Source: CAZPAH01 sp964584495
GTDB taxonomy: Bacteria > Krumholzibacteriota > Krumholzibacteriia > Krumholzibacteriales > Krumholzibacteriaceae
Direction of reading: 5' to 3'
NCBI GenBank assembly: GCA_964584495.1
Contig: CAZPAH010000113.1
Coordinates: 1 to 9,025 of the forward strand
DNA: 9,025 bases
Below are positions 1-7,021 of the stretch, piece by piece. The notes below the pieces were generated by a model that worked only from the letters and a program-made list of their open reading frames with translations, did no database searches and was not told the origin of the DNA. Positions within the stretch are counted from its first letter, which is position 1. Every line of letters begins with the position of its first letter. Position numbers and translations under genes: made by a program.

Positions 1-330
1 GCACTCCTGTACCTGCTTACGACCCTGGGGATGGGAATGTTCATCTCCACCGTCAGCGCCACCCAGCAGCAGGCTATGTTCTTCGCTTTTTTCTTTTTCC
101 TCTTCACGATGCTCACTTCCGGATTTTTCACTCCAATTTCGAACATGCCTACCTGGATGCAGCACGTCACTCTCATGAACCCTATGAGGTTCTTCATGGC
201 TATAGTAAGGGGAATACTGATGAAAGGATCCGGGATAGTCGATCTGATAAAGAATATCTATGCTTTGGTGATCTTCGGAGTCGTTATCTTCAGTTTCTCT
301 TTCCTCCGTTTCAAAAAGCGCATAGCCTGA
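1..330 (+). CDS. ABC-2 type transporter permease, C-terminal part (5' end outside the window)
   Basis: The reading frame is open from base 1, so this is the last 109 residues of a permease that is normally about 370 residues long. It is the membrane subunit of an ABC exporter in the cytoplasmic membrane, of the YhhJ/YbhR/YbhS type. Visible hallmarks are the stretch ISTVSATQQQAM, then a hydrophobic segment ending in LTSGFFTPISNMPTWMQ, then NPMRFFMAIVRGILMKG, and a last membrane span (YALVIFGVVIFSFSFL) followed by the basic tail RFKKRIA. This succession is characteristic of the C-terminal half of ABC-2 permeases. The substrate cannot be told from this fragment; drugs, lipids or polysaccharides are all known for the superfamily. 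The ATPase and membrane-fusion partners, if present, lie to the left of the window. The gene converges on the lipoprotein gene at 421-1032, with 90 bp between them. Confidence 0.9.
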   Translation, partial: ALLYLLTTLGMGMFISTVSATQQQAMFFAFFFFLFTMLTSGFFTPISNMPTWMQHVTLMNPMRFFMAIVRGILMKGSGIVDLIKNIYALVIFGVVIFSFSFLRFKKRIA

Positions 331-420
331 CCGGAGGCGAGATTAGAAAGAGCCTCCCGCCGTAATCGAATAAATCATTGCCAGCACGTAATCGCTCCGT
401 TTCCGGGCAGCTCCCGATCC

Positions 421-1032
421 TTACGGGTCTATCATGTCGAATTCGATCTCCGTCACGATCTGCATCATGAGGCATGCATTCCAGACGAACTGGATCGGGT
501 TGCCCGGACTTGGAGAGGGAACCACCTCGGCGTTTGCGACAGTGAACACGAGGATCGGGTTGCCTCCAGCGATAAAATCATCGAGGGCCCGGTTAAGAAG
601 GCTTACACCGGCGGGATTCAGCTCGGCTGGTATCTCGGCGCCGAGGGCCTCCAAGATGGATTGGCTCGTGTAATCGTAAAGCGTTACGGGACCGTCTGTT
701 ATGTCGCTTCTTTCGACCGACACGTAACCTGATATTGTCCAATCGTCAAGGCCTGTGTATTCGAGAACGCCATACGATCCGCTGACTATCCCGGCGCTGA
801 TTATGTCCGCGCGCGAGACGTCGTTGTCGGATAGTATCTGCCCCAGCTCGCCGGCGTAGTCGATAATTGCGGGCGTGACGAAGCCGGCAGCAGTATGATC
901 CTCGACGAATTCGTTGCAGGTCCTATTCGTCACTACGATCTCGACCACCTTCTCCTCCGTAAGGCAGCTGCTCGTGGAAATCACGAGACCTATGAGGAGC
1001 AAAAAGATGATGTTTACTCTCAAAGCTTTCAT
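421..1032 (-). CDS. putative lipoprotein of unknown function
   Basis: I do not recognise this 203-residue protein as a named family. The N-terminus MKALRVNIIFLLLIGLVIST followed by SSC is a lipoprotein-type signal peptide with the candidate lipidated cysteine at residue 23. The lipobox is imperfect, because position -3 is Thr rather than Leu/Val/Ile, so plain Sec secretion is also possible. The mature part has two further cysteines (C39 and C187), which could form a disulfide in the periplasm. The segment at about residues 50-140 is rich in Gly, Ile, Asp and Ser with few charges. The start is supported by a GAGAGGAG Shine-Dalgarno sequence about 10 bases upstream. The gene starts only 24 bp after the stop of the DUF6588-like gene and has no promoter of its own that I can see, so the two are probably co-transcribed and both act in the envelope. 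Confidence 0.75.
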   Translation of the reverse strand: MKALRVNIIFLLLIGLVISTSSCLTEEKVVEIVVTNRTCNEFVEDHTAAGFVTPAIIDYAGELGQILSDNDVSRADIISAGIVSGSYGVLEYTGLDDWTISGYVSVERSDITDGPVTLYDYTSQSILEALGAEIPAELNPAGVSLLNRALDDFIAGGNPILVFTVANAEVVPSPSPGNPIQFVWNACLMMQIVTEIEFDMIDP

Positions 1033-1056
1033 TTAACTCACACTCCTCTCAATCAA

Positions 1057-1992
1057 TCAAATCCCGAATCCGAATCCCAGCCCCGCTCCGAACGAGAAGC
1101 TGTTCTGGGATGCTATGTTGTATTCGCCGAAAACGTTGAGTACCGGCAGGTTCAGCGCCAGTCCGAAGGTCAGGTGCGCGGTTGTTTTCTTCTCGAATTC
1201 CAGGTTGATATCTTTTTTCAACCCGGAAGCCTCGCTCCGGTACGATACATCCATCGAGGATGAATCGATCGAGAATCCCGTATACGGGACGATGACCCTT
1301 ACGATACTCTTGCTTGCCTGAGCTCCGAATGAGAACGCCTTCACGGACATCAGATTATCACCCTCTTCGTTTTCGCCCAGGGTGAACGATTGCCAGAAGA
1401 AGCCGGTGGAGATATCGACGGGGAAGGTGTCACCCATGTACTGGGAGATGCTGTGTCTCAGGCCGAAACCGAGAAGTCTCAGATTGCCCAGGTCGGTATC
1501 TCCCGTGTCGAACGAAAAAAAGCGAATTAGCGCTTCCGTCCCGAAAACCGATCCTATTCTCAGCTGTGGAACCCCGATGGCGAAAGAATGGAGATTGAAC
1601 CCTCCCGGGAAAGCAAAGCTCGTTCCTCCGTCGCCCGAGACGAATTCGGCCTTCTCGGCTCCTACGACGGTCGGTGCTTCCACCGTCTGTTCGGGAGTGA
1701 ATCCACTTTCGGTGACGGCCTTGAAGGTTCTGTCATCATCACCGAAGATGACGCCCATTACCCTCAACTCCAATCTCACGTTGAAACCGTGCTTCATGAT
1801 GAAGGCCGATTGGAACAGACCGTCGTTAAGGTCGGCGCCGAACGCATCCGCCAGCGGTTGAAGGTACCCCGTCGCATTCTTTCCCGTGTATGCCGACAGC
1901 TGGTCCTCTATCTGAGCGTTCGAAGCCGACGGAAGCAAAAGGAGAATAAAGAGAATACAGGCTCCCTTTACGGAAAGACGGATGGCGCTCAT
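1057..1992 (-). CDS. exported DUF6588-like protein, probably outer-membrane beta-rich
   Basis: A 311-residue exported protein. Residues 1-26 form a signal peptide (hydrophobic LFILLLLPSASNA, cleavage expected after ASNA). The mature part begins with YLQPLADAFGADLNDGLFQSA, followed by GFNVRLELRVMGVIFGDDDRTF, a central FAFPGGFNLHSFAIGVPQLRIGS, and GFGLRHSISQYMGDTFPVDIS. I recognise this order as the pattern of the DUF6588 family, whose function is unknown and which is common in Bacteroidetes-type bacteria. The C-terminal third alternates short beta-strand-like segments and ends in Gly/Phe-rich FGAGLGFGFGI, as expected for an outer-membrane barrel. I chose the ATG at 1992 because AAAGGAGG lies just upstream with good spacing. 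A longer ORF from 2025 would start inside the -10/-35 region of the promoter at 2016-2044. It is the first gene of a two-gene unit with the lipoprotein at 421-1032. Confidence 0.8.
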   Translation of the reverse strand: MSAIRLSVKGACILFILLLLPSASNAQIEDQLSAYTGKNATGYLQPLADAFGADLNDGLFQSAFIMKHGFNVRLELRVMGVIFGDDDRTFKAVTESGFTPEQTVEAPTVVGAEKAEFVSGDGGTSFAFPGGFNLHSFAIGVPQLRIGSVFGTEALIRFFSFDTGDTDLGNLRLLGFGLRHSISQYMGDTFPVDISTGFFWQSFTLGENEEGDNLMSVKAFSFGAQASKSIVRVIVPYTGFSIDSSSMDVSYRSEASGLKKDINLEFEKKTTAHLTFGLALNLPVLNVFGEYNIASQNSFSFGAGLGFGFGI

Positions 1993-2015
1993 TGATTCCT
2001 CCTTTAAGATAACGT

Positions 2016-2044
2016 ATTTTAACAATATAAGGACAGTCTATCAA
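2016..2044 (-). promoter_or_regulatory. sigma-70-like promoter of the DUF6588/lipoprotein unit
   Basis: On the minus strand, TTGATA (2044-2039) is followed after exactly 17 bases by TAAAAT (2021-2016). Each hexamer matches the bacterial housekeeping consensus at five of six positions. Transcription would start near 2009, giving a leader of about 17 nt that just contains the AAAGGAGG ribosome site of the 1992 gene. Position, spacing and match all agree, so this is the best-supported promoter in the window. Confidence 0.75.
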
Positions 2045-2139
2045 AAGAATTACATTAAGTAAAGTTGAAATTATTCTTGAATAAGGTGGGGCTGAAATGA
2101 TAGAGTGAGGACGATTCAGAGAGGGAAAAGCGGCATCAG

Positions 2140-2167
2140 TTGACAGCAAGAAAGATATTTATATCGT
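2140..2167 (+). promoter_or_regulatory. candidate promoter of the TPR-like gene
   Basis: TTGACA (2140-2145) is a perfect -35 box. It is followed after 16 bases by TATCGT (2162-2167), a weaker -10 match at four of six positions. Transcription would start near 2174 and leave a leader of about 150 nt before 2324, which contains the small ORF at 2220-2327. It lies divergently to the promoter at 2016-2044, about 100 bp away. Confidence 0.4.
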
Positions 2168-2219
2168 ATCGGGTCCGGCCGGTAAAAGCGCCGGTGAGGG
2201 AGCGGATCATGAAACCGTT

Positions 2220-2327
2220 ATGTTAAAGAACGAGGGGCGAGATTTCAGGGACAGTAAGGGGAACTGCGAGGTCAGCGGGTACGAAGAGGAAGGAAGACGT
2301 ATGAAGGAAGAAAATGGGGGAGGATGA
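2220..2327 (+). CDS. possible 35-residue peptide, translationally coupled to the next gene
   Basis: An ATG at 2220 opens 35 codons that end in a TGA overlapping the ATG of the next gene by the classical ATGA arrangement. The peptide begins MLKNEGRDFRDSKGN and ends MKEENGGG. It is hydrophilic and charged, with no membrane span, and resembles nothing I know. Supporting points are the ATGA overlap, the location inside the leader expected from the promoter at 2140-2167, and a largely G/C-ending codon choice in the first 20 codons. Against it are a poor ribosome site before 2220 and the short length, which can occur by chance. The frame is open upstream to 2109, but no ATG, GTG or TTG start lies further up. 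It may be a leader peptide or simply a chance ORF. Confidence 0.3.
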   Translation: MLKNEGRDFRDSKGNCEVSGYEEEGRRMKEENGGG

Positions 2328-2713
2328 CTTATTTGGGATTCATAGTAGCTGGTATTTTCTTTGTGATCGCCATTATTTTCTACTCGATCTACCTTGTTCG
2401 TAACAGGAGGGCGAGGCTCCTGCTGCAGGAAGCGATGCTCGCCACGGAACAGGGGGATCATAAGCTGGCGTTGGCCCTATTCAAGGAAGCCCTGTGGAGT
2501 GCCAGGGAAAAGGCCGACATGGAGGAAGAGATACTCGGCAAGATCGTTCAACTATACTCCACCAACGAGGTGGATTACGACCCGGATAATTATCGCCGCC
2601 TGATAGAGCAGCAGAGGACCCTTTCGAAGAAGGGATCGCAGAAAGCGCTCCGCGGTATAAAGGAAGTACTGTCGCTGAAGAAGGACGTGCTCGGTAAGAT
2701 GCCCGAGATCTGA
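2324..2713 (+). CDS. small membrane-anchored TPR-like protein
   Basis: A 129-residue protein. Residues 4-25 (LGFIVAGIFFVIAIIFYSIYLV) form one membrane span, followed by the basic NRRARL, so the rest should lie in the cytoplasm. Residues about 30-80 (LLLQEAMLATEQGDHKLALALFKEALWSA, then the next helix) fit a single tetratricopeptide-like helical hairpin. The C-terminal part is lysine-rich and helical and ends KDVLGKMPEI. Such proteins usually serve as protein-protein adaptors; no partner is evident here. The start is not certain. The ATG at 2324 sits directly after GGGGGAGG with no spacing, which suits coupling to the small ORF at 2220-2327. A TTG at 2333 would have that same ribosome site at a more normal distance and would shorten the protein by only three residues. 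It ends 32 bp before a strong terminator and appears to be a single-gene unit. Confidence 0.75.
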   Translation: MTYLGFIVAGIFFVIAIIFYSIYLVRNRRARLLLQEAMLATEQGDHKLALALFKEALWSAREKADMEEEILGKIVQLYSTNEVDYDPDNYRRLIEQQRTLSKKGSQKALRGIKEVLSLKKDVLGKMPEI

Positions 2714-2745
2714 TCGTCCGGACCTTACGGCCCGAAATATCATAA

Positions 2746-2781
2746 AGCCGCCGGTCCTAATGTGACCGGCGGCTCTTTTTT
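2746..2781 (+). terminator. strong intrinsic terminator, possibly bidirectional
   Basis: GCCGCCGGTC (2747-2756) pairs perfectly with GACCGGCGGC (2764-2773) around a 7-nt loop. The flanking A2746 and T2774 add one more pair. The plus-strand side continues C then six T, a textbook tail for the TPR-like gene that ends at 2713. Read on the minus strand the same hairpin is followed by TTTATGATATTT, so it could also stop transcription from the VIT-vWA gene, whose stop codon lies about 60 bp away at 2836. Confidence 0.9.
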
Positions 2782-2835
2782 CGATCGTCATTCTGTTATG
2801 GCTGCCCTCCCGCCTGCTCGAAAAGGACCGCCGGA

Positions 2836-5007
2836 CTAGTTCGTATCCAGCCTGTCCATCTCGTCCGAGGTGATATCGCTTTTCCCCTCGTCCGACACCT
2901 GGACCGGTGTGCCGTTAAGTATGAATATCACGTCTTCCCCGATGGAGAGGTACCTGCCTATCTTGGGGAAACGGCGGAGGAGCTTGAAGTAGGCGTTGGA
3001 GAACTTTTTCACCTTCAACGCGTCGGTCTTTCCCTCGTACTCGCTGTCGATCCACCTTCCGTCCCTGTTGAAGAAGGTCCGTGTTCCGACCCTGGTGATT
3101 GCGGTCGTTTCCTGCTCGTTTCCCTCGGAGTCGATGAATGACTGCGGGGCTATGCTGCCAGCCTTCAGCGCCATTCCGGATTTGGCCCTGTATACGGCGC
3201 CCTTGCCGACATCCTTCTTCATCGCGTCGACCATCTTCTCTTCCGCCCGCTCGGCCAGTTTGTCGTACGCGAGCCTGTAGTCGGCATCGACGAGGAAAGA
3301 TGTGTACTCGGTCATGATCCCGTATCTCTTGGACAGCCTCACGACCTCGTTGACCAGCTCCCTGTCGTTTCCGTGCAGCCTCAGCTGATCGACGAGGTAG
3401 CCTATCCTTCTCGTCGCCCACAGTCGGGGGATGAAATCGTTGCCGCCACCGGGGGAGAACCGGGCCCTGTACGTGTACCTGCGGTTCGATCCCCGGCTCG
3501 TGCCGGTAAGGGTCACGCGCGAACGGCCCGATCCCTCGTATTTGCCGAGGATCAGAAGCTGCGTTCCTTTGAAGATATCTGGAAGCTGCCTCGGGTAGAT
3601 TTCCGACAGGTCGATGTCATCGATATCGAGCTTTACATCCGTAAGAATGGGGTGGGAGATCTTTCCATAGAAGCTCGACACCTTCACCTCTATATCCTCC
3701 GATGGAAGTACATAGTCGGATACCGCCCTGCTATCGAGGGCGAGCCTGTCGAGGAGGCGGGTGTTGACGTCGTATCCCACTCCGAAGACGAACAGCTTGA
3801 CCTTTTCCTTGTTGGCCGATTCGACGTTAGAGATGATCCTTTGAATGTCGGTCTCCCCGACCGTCGGGAGGCCGTCGGTAAGGAATATGATGAACGATGT
3901 CCCATCCGCCCCCTCGATCCGGTCGAGGCCGGTCAGGAGGGCGTCGTTTATGTTCGTTCCGCCGGAAGCTTCGCACCGGCCGACGAAATCGACTGCCTCC
4001 CTTATATTATTCCGGTCGGCCGTTACGGGGGAGGTGGAGAAGGTTCTAACCTGGTCGTCGAAATCTATCACGTTGAAACTGTCCCTTTCGCCCAGGCCGT
4101 TCAGGCAGAAGGATAGGGCCCTTCTCGCCTGCTCGATCTTCTCACCCTGCATGCTGCCAGAGCTGTCGAGGATGAAGGTGATATTCTTGCCGGAGGTTTC
4201 ATCGTCGTCTATCTCGACGCTGGGCGAGATCATCGCCATGAAATATTTCCCGCCGTCATCGTCCTCGAAGGTGAGAAGATCGAATCCGATATCGTCCTTC
4301 GAGAAGGTGTAGTAGAGGATGAAGTCGGTATTAGGTTTCGTATTCTCGGCCGTGTAGGTCACCACGGCATGGTAATTGTCCTTTCTTTCGATCTTAATGT
4401 CGTGGGATGGGGAGTAGATATTCTTTATAGGGTTCTTCGCTTTGATCTGGATATTGACTCTTACCCTCTGAAGAGGATCGCGAGAGAACTTCTCGGTGCT
4501 GAGCGTGTACCTGTAGCTGCATATCCCGCCGTCGAGCTTCAACAGCTCCGAGTAGTATAGCTTTATCCGTGTTTCTCCGTTGGCGGGTATAGGGTACACG
4601 GAGGCCTTGAACATGCCGTTCTTGAAGTACTCGAGCAGGGCGGGATCCCTTCTCCTTCTCACTATCTCGCTGTAGATTGAGCGGGCCTCGTCCCTGTCCA
4701 TCAGCTTACCCTTGAGCTCCTCGCCGCCGACATACATCGAGAAATCCGATATCGAGGCGCCCTCCGGAATCGGAAAGATGTAGGTTCCCTCGATATCCCT
4801 GTGAAAGTTGTTCATGAATACCTGGTCGACCGTCGTTCTGGCCACCTGTCCGTCGATCTTGATATCGACGTCGTGGTACTTGATAGACAGGTTGGGGGGA
4901 AGCTTTCCGCCACCGGGTGGAGGACCGGGGATGATGAACCCGTCGGCGAACGATGCAGGGGAGAGAAACGATACGAGCAAGACGATCAGAAAGAGTTTCC
5001 TTTTCAT
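2836..5007 (-). CDS. secreted VIT domain / von Willebrand factor A domain protein
   Basis: A 723-residue exported protein related to bacterial homologues of inter-alpha-trypsin inhibitor heavy chains. Residues 1-21 are a Sec signal peptide (cleavage near SFA-D). A Pro/Gly linker (26-38) is followed by the VIT domain, about 38-170, with the typical FMNNFHRDIEGTYIFPIPEGASISDF and the ANGETRIKLYYSELL strand. The vWA domain, about 276-435, has a complete metal-ion-dependent adhesion site: DSSGS at 281-285, Thr351 in GGTN and Asp378 in TDG. It should therefore bind a divalent cation and a protein ligand. Residues about 640-705 (TFFNRDGRWIDSEY to LSIGEDVIFILNG) form a C-terminal module that I recall from other bacterial VIT-vWA proteins. 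No sortase signal or C-terminal membrane anchor is visible, so the protein is probably periplasmic or released. AAGGAG lies 7 bases before the ATG. It is the last gene of the cluster with the anti-sigma factor, 125 bp downstream of it. Confidence 0.92.
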   Translation of the reverse strand: MKRKLFLIVLLVSFLSPASFADGFIIPGPPPGGGKLPPNLSIKYHDVDIKIDGQVARTTVDQVFMNNFHRDIEGTYIFPIPEGASISDFSMYVGGEELKGKLMDRDEARSIYSEIVRRRRDPALLEYFKNGMFKASVYPIPANGETRIKLYYSELLKLDGGICSYRYTLSTEKFSRDPLQRVRVNIQIKAKNPIKNIYSPSHDIKIERKDNYHAVVTYTAENTKPNTDFILYYTFSKDDIGFDLLTFEDDDGGKYFMAMISPSVEIDDDETSGKNITFILDSSGSMQGEKIEQARRALSFCLNGLGERDSFNVIDFDDQVRTFSTSPVTADRNNIREAVDFVGRCEASGGTNINDALLTGLDRIEGADGTSFIIFLTDGLPTVGETDIQRIISNVESANKEKVKLFVFGVGYDVNTRLLDRLALDSRAVSDYVLPSEDIEVKVSSFYGKISHPILTDVKLDIDDIDLSEIYPRQLPDIFKGTQLLILGKYEGSGRSRVTLTGTSRGSNRRYTYRARFSPGGGNDFIPRLWATRRIGYLVDQLRLHGNDRELVNEVVRLSKRYGIMTEYTSFLVDADYRLAYDKLAERAEEKMVDAMKKDVGKGAVYRAKSGMALKAGSIAPQSFIDSEGNEQETTAITRVGTRTFFNRDGRWIDSEYEGKTDALKVKKFSNAYFKLLRRFPKIGRYLSIGEDVIFILNGTPVQVSDEGKSDITSDEMDRLDTN

Positions 5008-5132
5008 GACAGATCTCCTTTTTCAAAAAAAGTCATCAAGATCGAAGCTTCGAACGCGTTGCCTGATGCTGTTTCTGATACCGGGCGCGAAAAGATTTTA
5101 TTCCGTGGAATTTTTTTATTTCTTTGGGGCGT

Positions 5133-6377
5133 CTATTTTTCCCGTAGCGATTGAATTTTTTTAAGCCAGCCGCGCAGGGCGTCGGCTGTTTCAGGGTCGG
5201 GAGAGAGGGCGATATATTTTTCGACCGTTTTGGCGCCGGCGGTTATTACAGGGCCCTCGCCGGTGCGGCTTCCGAGAAGGAAGTAGCCTTGCGCGACCTG
5301 CATGTATCCCGTAAAGCAGAGAGTGTCGTTAGGGTTGTTCTCGATGAACAGCACCCACTTGTCGAGGATCCGCGCCAGCTCCTCGTCGGAGATATCTTCC
5401 CCGCCCCCTTCGATCCCGGGAACGAACGTCTCTCCAAGCAGGTAGCCGCCGGCAGGGGCGGGCGAGGATTTCATCGAATACCTGACCGCTGGGGCTTCGC
5501 CGGCGCTTTTCCCGGCGGAGGTTTTATCGTTAACGGCCGCGATTCCGCGCCCCGCGTCCCGGTTGAGCGATGATTTCACCTGTCCTCCCTTTAGTGCCAA
5601 AGATTTGTCGACGGCTTGGGCGGTCGCAGCTTCATTCTGTTCTGACCCTTCACCGCTTTTCACAGGTTCAGTGGATGTCTTTTGGGTGAGCTGGGTTGCG
5701 GGGGGGATCTGTTCAACCTCTCGCGCTGCCGTCTTTTCTTTCGACCGGGCGGTCTCGTCTTTCATGACAGGTTGAGGTTTCGACGCCTCTTTCTCGCCGG
5801 AGCGCGATATTTTCTCCATCGCTGGAGGCGGATTTTTGCCGATCGCACTCTCCACGCCGGCTTCAGGCGCTTTCTCCCTCAGCTCCTCGACCCCTCCGGT
5901 CTCGGCTTCGACGTCGACATCATCGCTCGAAGACTCTTTTCCAACGAGGTCCTTTTTTCCGTGAAGCACCTGCCTGGCGATTTCCTGGGAGGGAAGGATG
6001 TCCGATTCGCGGTGGTCGAGAAAGATGGCCCCGGCGATAACGACTATAGCCACAGCCGCCGCACCGGCGGCGAACCTGATACGGGGCGAAGGGGATTTGA
6101 AAAGGGCCGTCCAGATCACGGAGACTATTCCACCAGGTTCCGCGGTGCCCTCGTCCAAACGGCCTTGAACCCGCTCGGCGAAGGTGTCCCAGTACTCCTC
6201 GGGCGGCTGGGCCGGCTCGATCTTTCTCGCTTCCGCCTCGACCGATTTCATGGCGGCGAGCCTGGCGGCGCATCTTTCGCAGACGGCGAGGTGCTCTCTC
6301 ATACTCTTTTCATCTTCCTCTTCCAGCCTTCCGTCCAGGAAGAGGTTGATGAGCCTGTCGAACCTTTCGCATTTCAA
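5133..6377 (-). CDS. zinc-finger anti-sigma factor with long extracytoplasmic stalk
   Basis: A 414-residue transmembrane anti-sigma factor. Residues 1-45 carry the zf-HC2-type zinc-binding module, with His29, Cys33 and Cys36 in HLAVCERC and Cys3 as a possible fourth ligand. This module normally binds and silences the cognate ECF sigma factor in the cytoplasm. Residues about 101-120 (RFAAGAAAVAIVVIAGAIFL) are the single membrane span. Residues about 125-310 are low-complexity, rich in Glu, Lys, Ser, Ala and Pro, and look disordered. The end, about 325-412 (EELARILDKWVLFIENNPNDTLCF to the C-terminus), is a small helical TPR-like domain outside the membrane and a natural candidate for the sensor. 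The start is TTG, overlapping the TGA stop of the sigma gene as TTGA. AAGGAG sits 8 bases upstream. Translation is therefore likely coupled to the sigma factor. Typical anti-sigma factors of this class are much shorter, so the stalk is the odd feature. Confidence 0.88.
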   Translation of the reverse strand: MKCERFDRLINLFLDGRLEEEDEKSMREHLAVCERCAARLAAMKSVEAEARKIEPAQPPEEYWDTFAERVQGRLDEGTAEPGGIVSVIWTALFKSPSPRIRFAAGAAAVAIVVIAGAIFLDHRESDILPSQEIARQVLHGKKDLVGKESSSDDVDVEAETGGVEELREKAPEAGVESAIGKNPPPAMEKISRSGEKEASKPQPVMKDETARSKEKTAAREVEQIPPATQLTQKTSTEPVKSGEGSEQNEAATAQAVDKSLALKGGQVKSSLNRDAGRGIAAVNDKTSAGKSAGEAPAVRYSMKSSPAPAGGYLLGETFVPGIEGGGEDISDEELARILDKWVLFIENNPNDTLCFTGYMQVAQGYFLLGSRTGEGPVITAGAKTVEKYIALSPDPETADALRGWLKKIQSLREK

Positions 6378-6970
6378 CTTCTCCGCTCCTTGTATTCCCG
6401 CAGCAGGTTCTGGATCGTCTCCCTGGCCCTGAACAGGCGGGACATCACGGTTCCGGTCGATATATCGAGGGACTCGGCTATCTCCTCGTAGGACATCTCC
6501 TCAAGCACCCGGAGCACGAACACCGATTTGTACTTCGGGGAGAGAGATTCGATCGCCCCGTCTATCCTCCTTCTCAGCTCCCTTCCCGAGCTGAAATCCA
6601 GGGGATTTTCCGTCTCCGATTCTCTCTCCAGCACCTTTTCCTCCTCCTCGAAACGGCTCTCCGTCAAAAGATGTTTTCCGCGCTTCAATTCATTGATGCA
6701 GAGATTCATGCATATCCTGTACAGCCACGTGAAGAACCTGCACCCGGGCTTGAACGAGCCGATGGCGCGATAGGCCCGGATGAAGGTCTCCTGCGCCATG
6801 TCATCGGCGTCGTCGTGGTTCCTCATCATGCGAAGCGCCAGGAAATAGACCTTCTTCTGGTAGCGGCGGACGAGGATGTCGAAGGAGTCCCTGTCTCCCG
6901 CAGCCGTCCTGGCGATCAGCTCGTCGTCGTCCAGCTGCGCGAATAGTTCCTTTTCTTCGCCTCTTCTCAT
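6374..6970 (-). CDS. RNA polymerase ECF sigma factor, RpoE-like
   Basis: A 198-residue sigma-70 family factor of the extracytoplasmic-function class, which redirects RNA polymerase to a small regulon. Counting from an alternative GTG at 6985, region 2 spans about residues 33-102 (SFDILVRRYQKKVYFLALRM, DADDMAQETFIRAYRAIGSF, FFTWLYRICMNLCINELKR). Region 4 spans about 143-197 (AIESLSPKYKSVFVLRVLEEMSYEEIAESLDIS then GTVMSRLFRARETI), including the helix-turn-helix that reads the -35 element. Region 1.1 and region 3 are absent, as expected for the class. The ATG at 6970 is chosen as the more usual start codon; the GTG at 6985 would add five residues. Neither has a good ribosome site, so the gene may rely on read-through from the gene ending 51 bp upstream at 7022. 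The next gene is its anti-sigma factor, overlapping by 4 bp. Confidence 0.92.
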   Translation of the reverse strand: MRRGEEKELFAQLDDDELIARTAAGDRDSFDILVRRYQKKVYFLALRMMRNHDDADDMAQETFIRAYRAIGSFKPGCRFFTWLYRICMNLCINELKRGKHLLTESRFEEEEKVLERESETENPLDFSSGRELRRRIDGAIESLSPKYKSVFVLRVLEEMSYEEIAESLDISTGTVMSRLFRARETIQNLLREYKERRS

Positions 6971-7021
6971 CGGCGGCGCCACCACCAGTATTGCTACAGC
7001 CTGGGGAGGGTTGTTATTCCC

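Noticed and set aside
333..357. GGAGGC/GCCTCC hairpin between the convergent genes at 330 and 421
   Set aside because: The stem has only 6 bp with a 13-nt loop and no T-run on either strand, so a terminator cannot be claimed.
361..394. Direct repeat of CGTAATCG (361-368 and 387-394)
   Set aside because: It is short and has only two copies, with no promoter or protein-binding context; it is expected by chance.
1993..2025. Longer start of the DUF6588-like gene at 2025
   Set aside because: It would begin inside the -10/-35 region and place residues before the signal peptide. The ATG at 1992 has an excellent ribosome site.
3373..4116. Long open frame opposite the VIT-vWA gene (also 5682-6491 and 7520-8293 opposite other genes)
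   Set aside because: These antisense frames arise from the G/C-rich third codon positions of the real genes. They have no ribosome sites and no recognisable domains.
5042..5053. 12-bp palindrome TCGAAGCTTCGA in the leader of the VIT-vWA gene
   Set aside because: It is perfect but short, without a nearby promoter of good quality, and a single copy gives no reason to call an operator.
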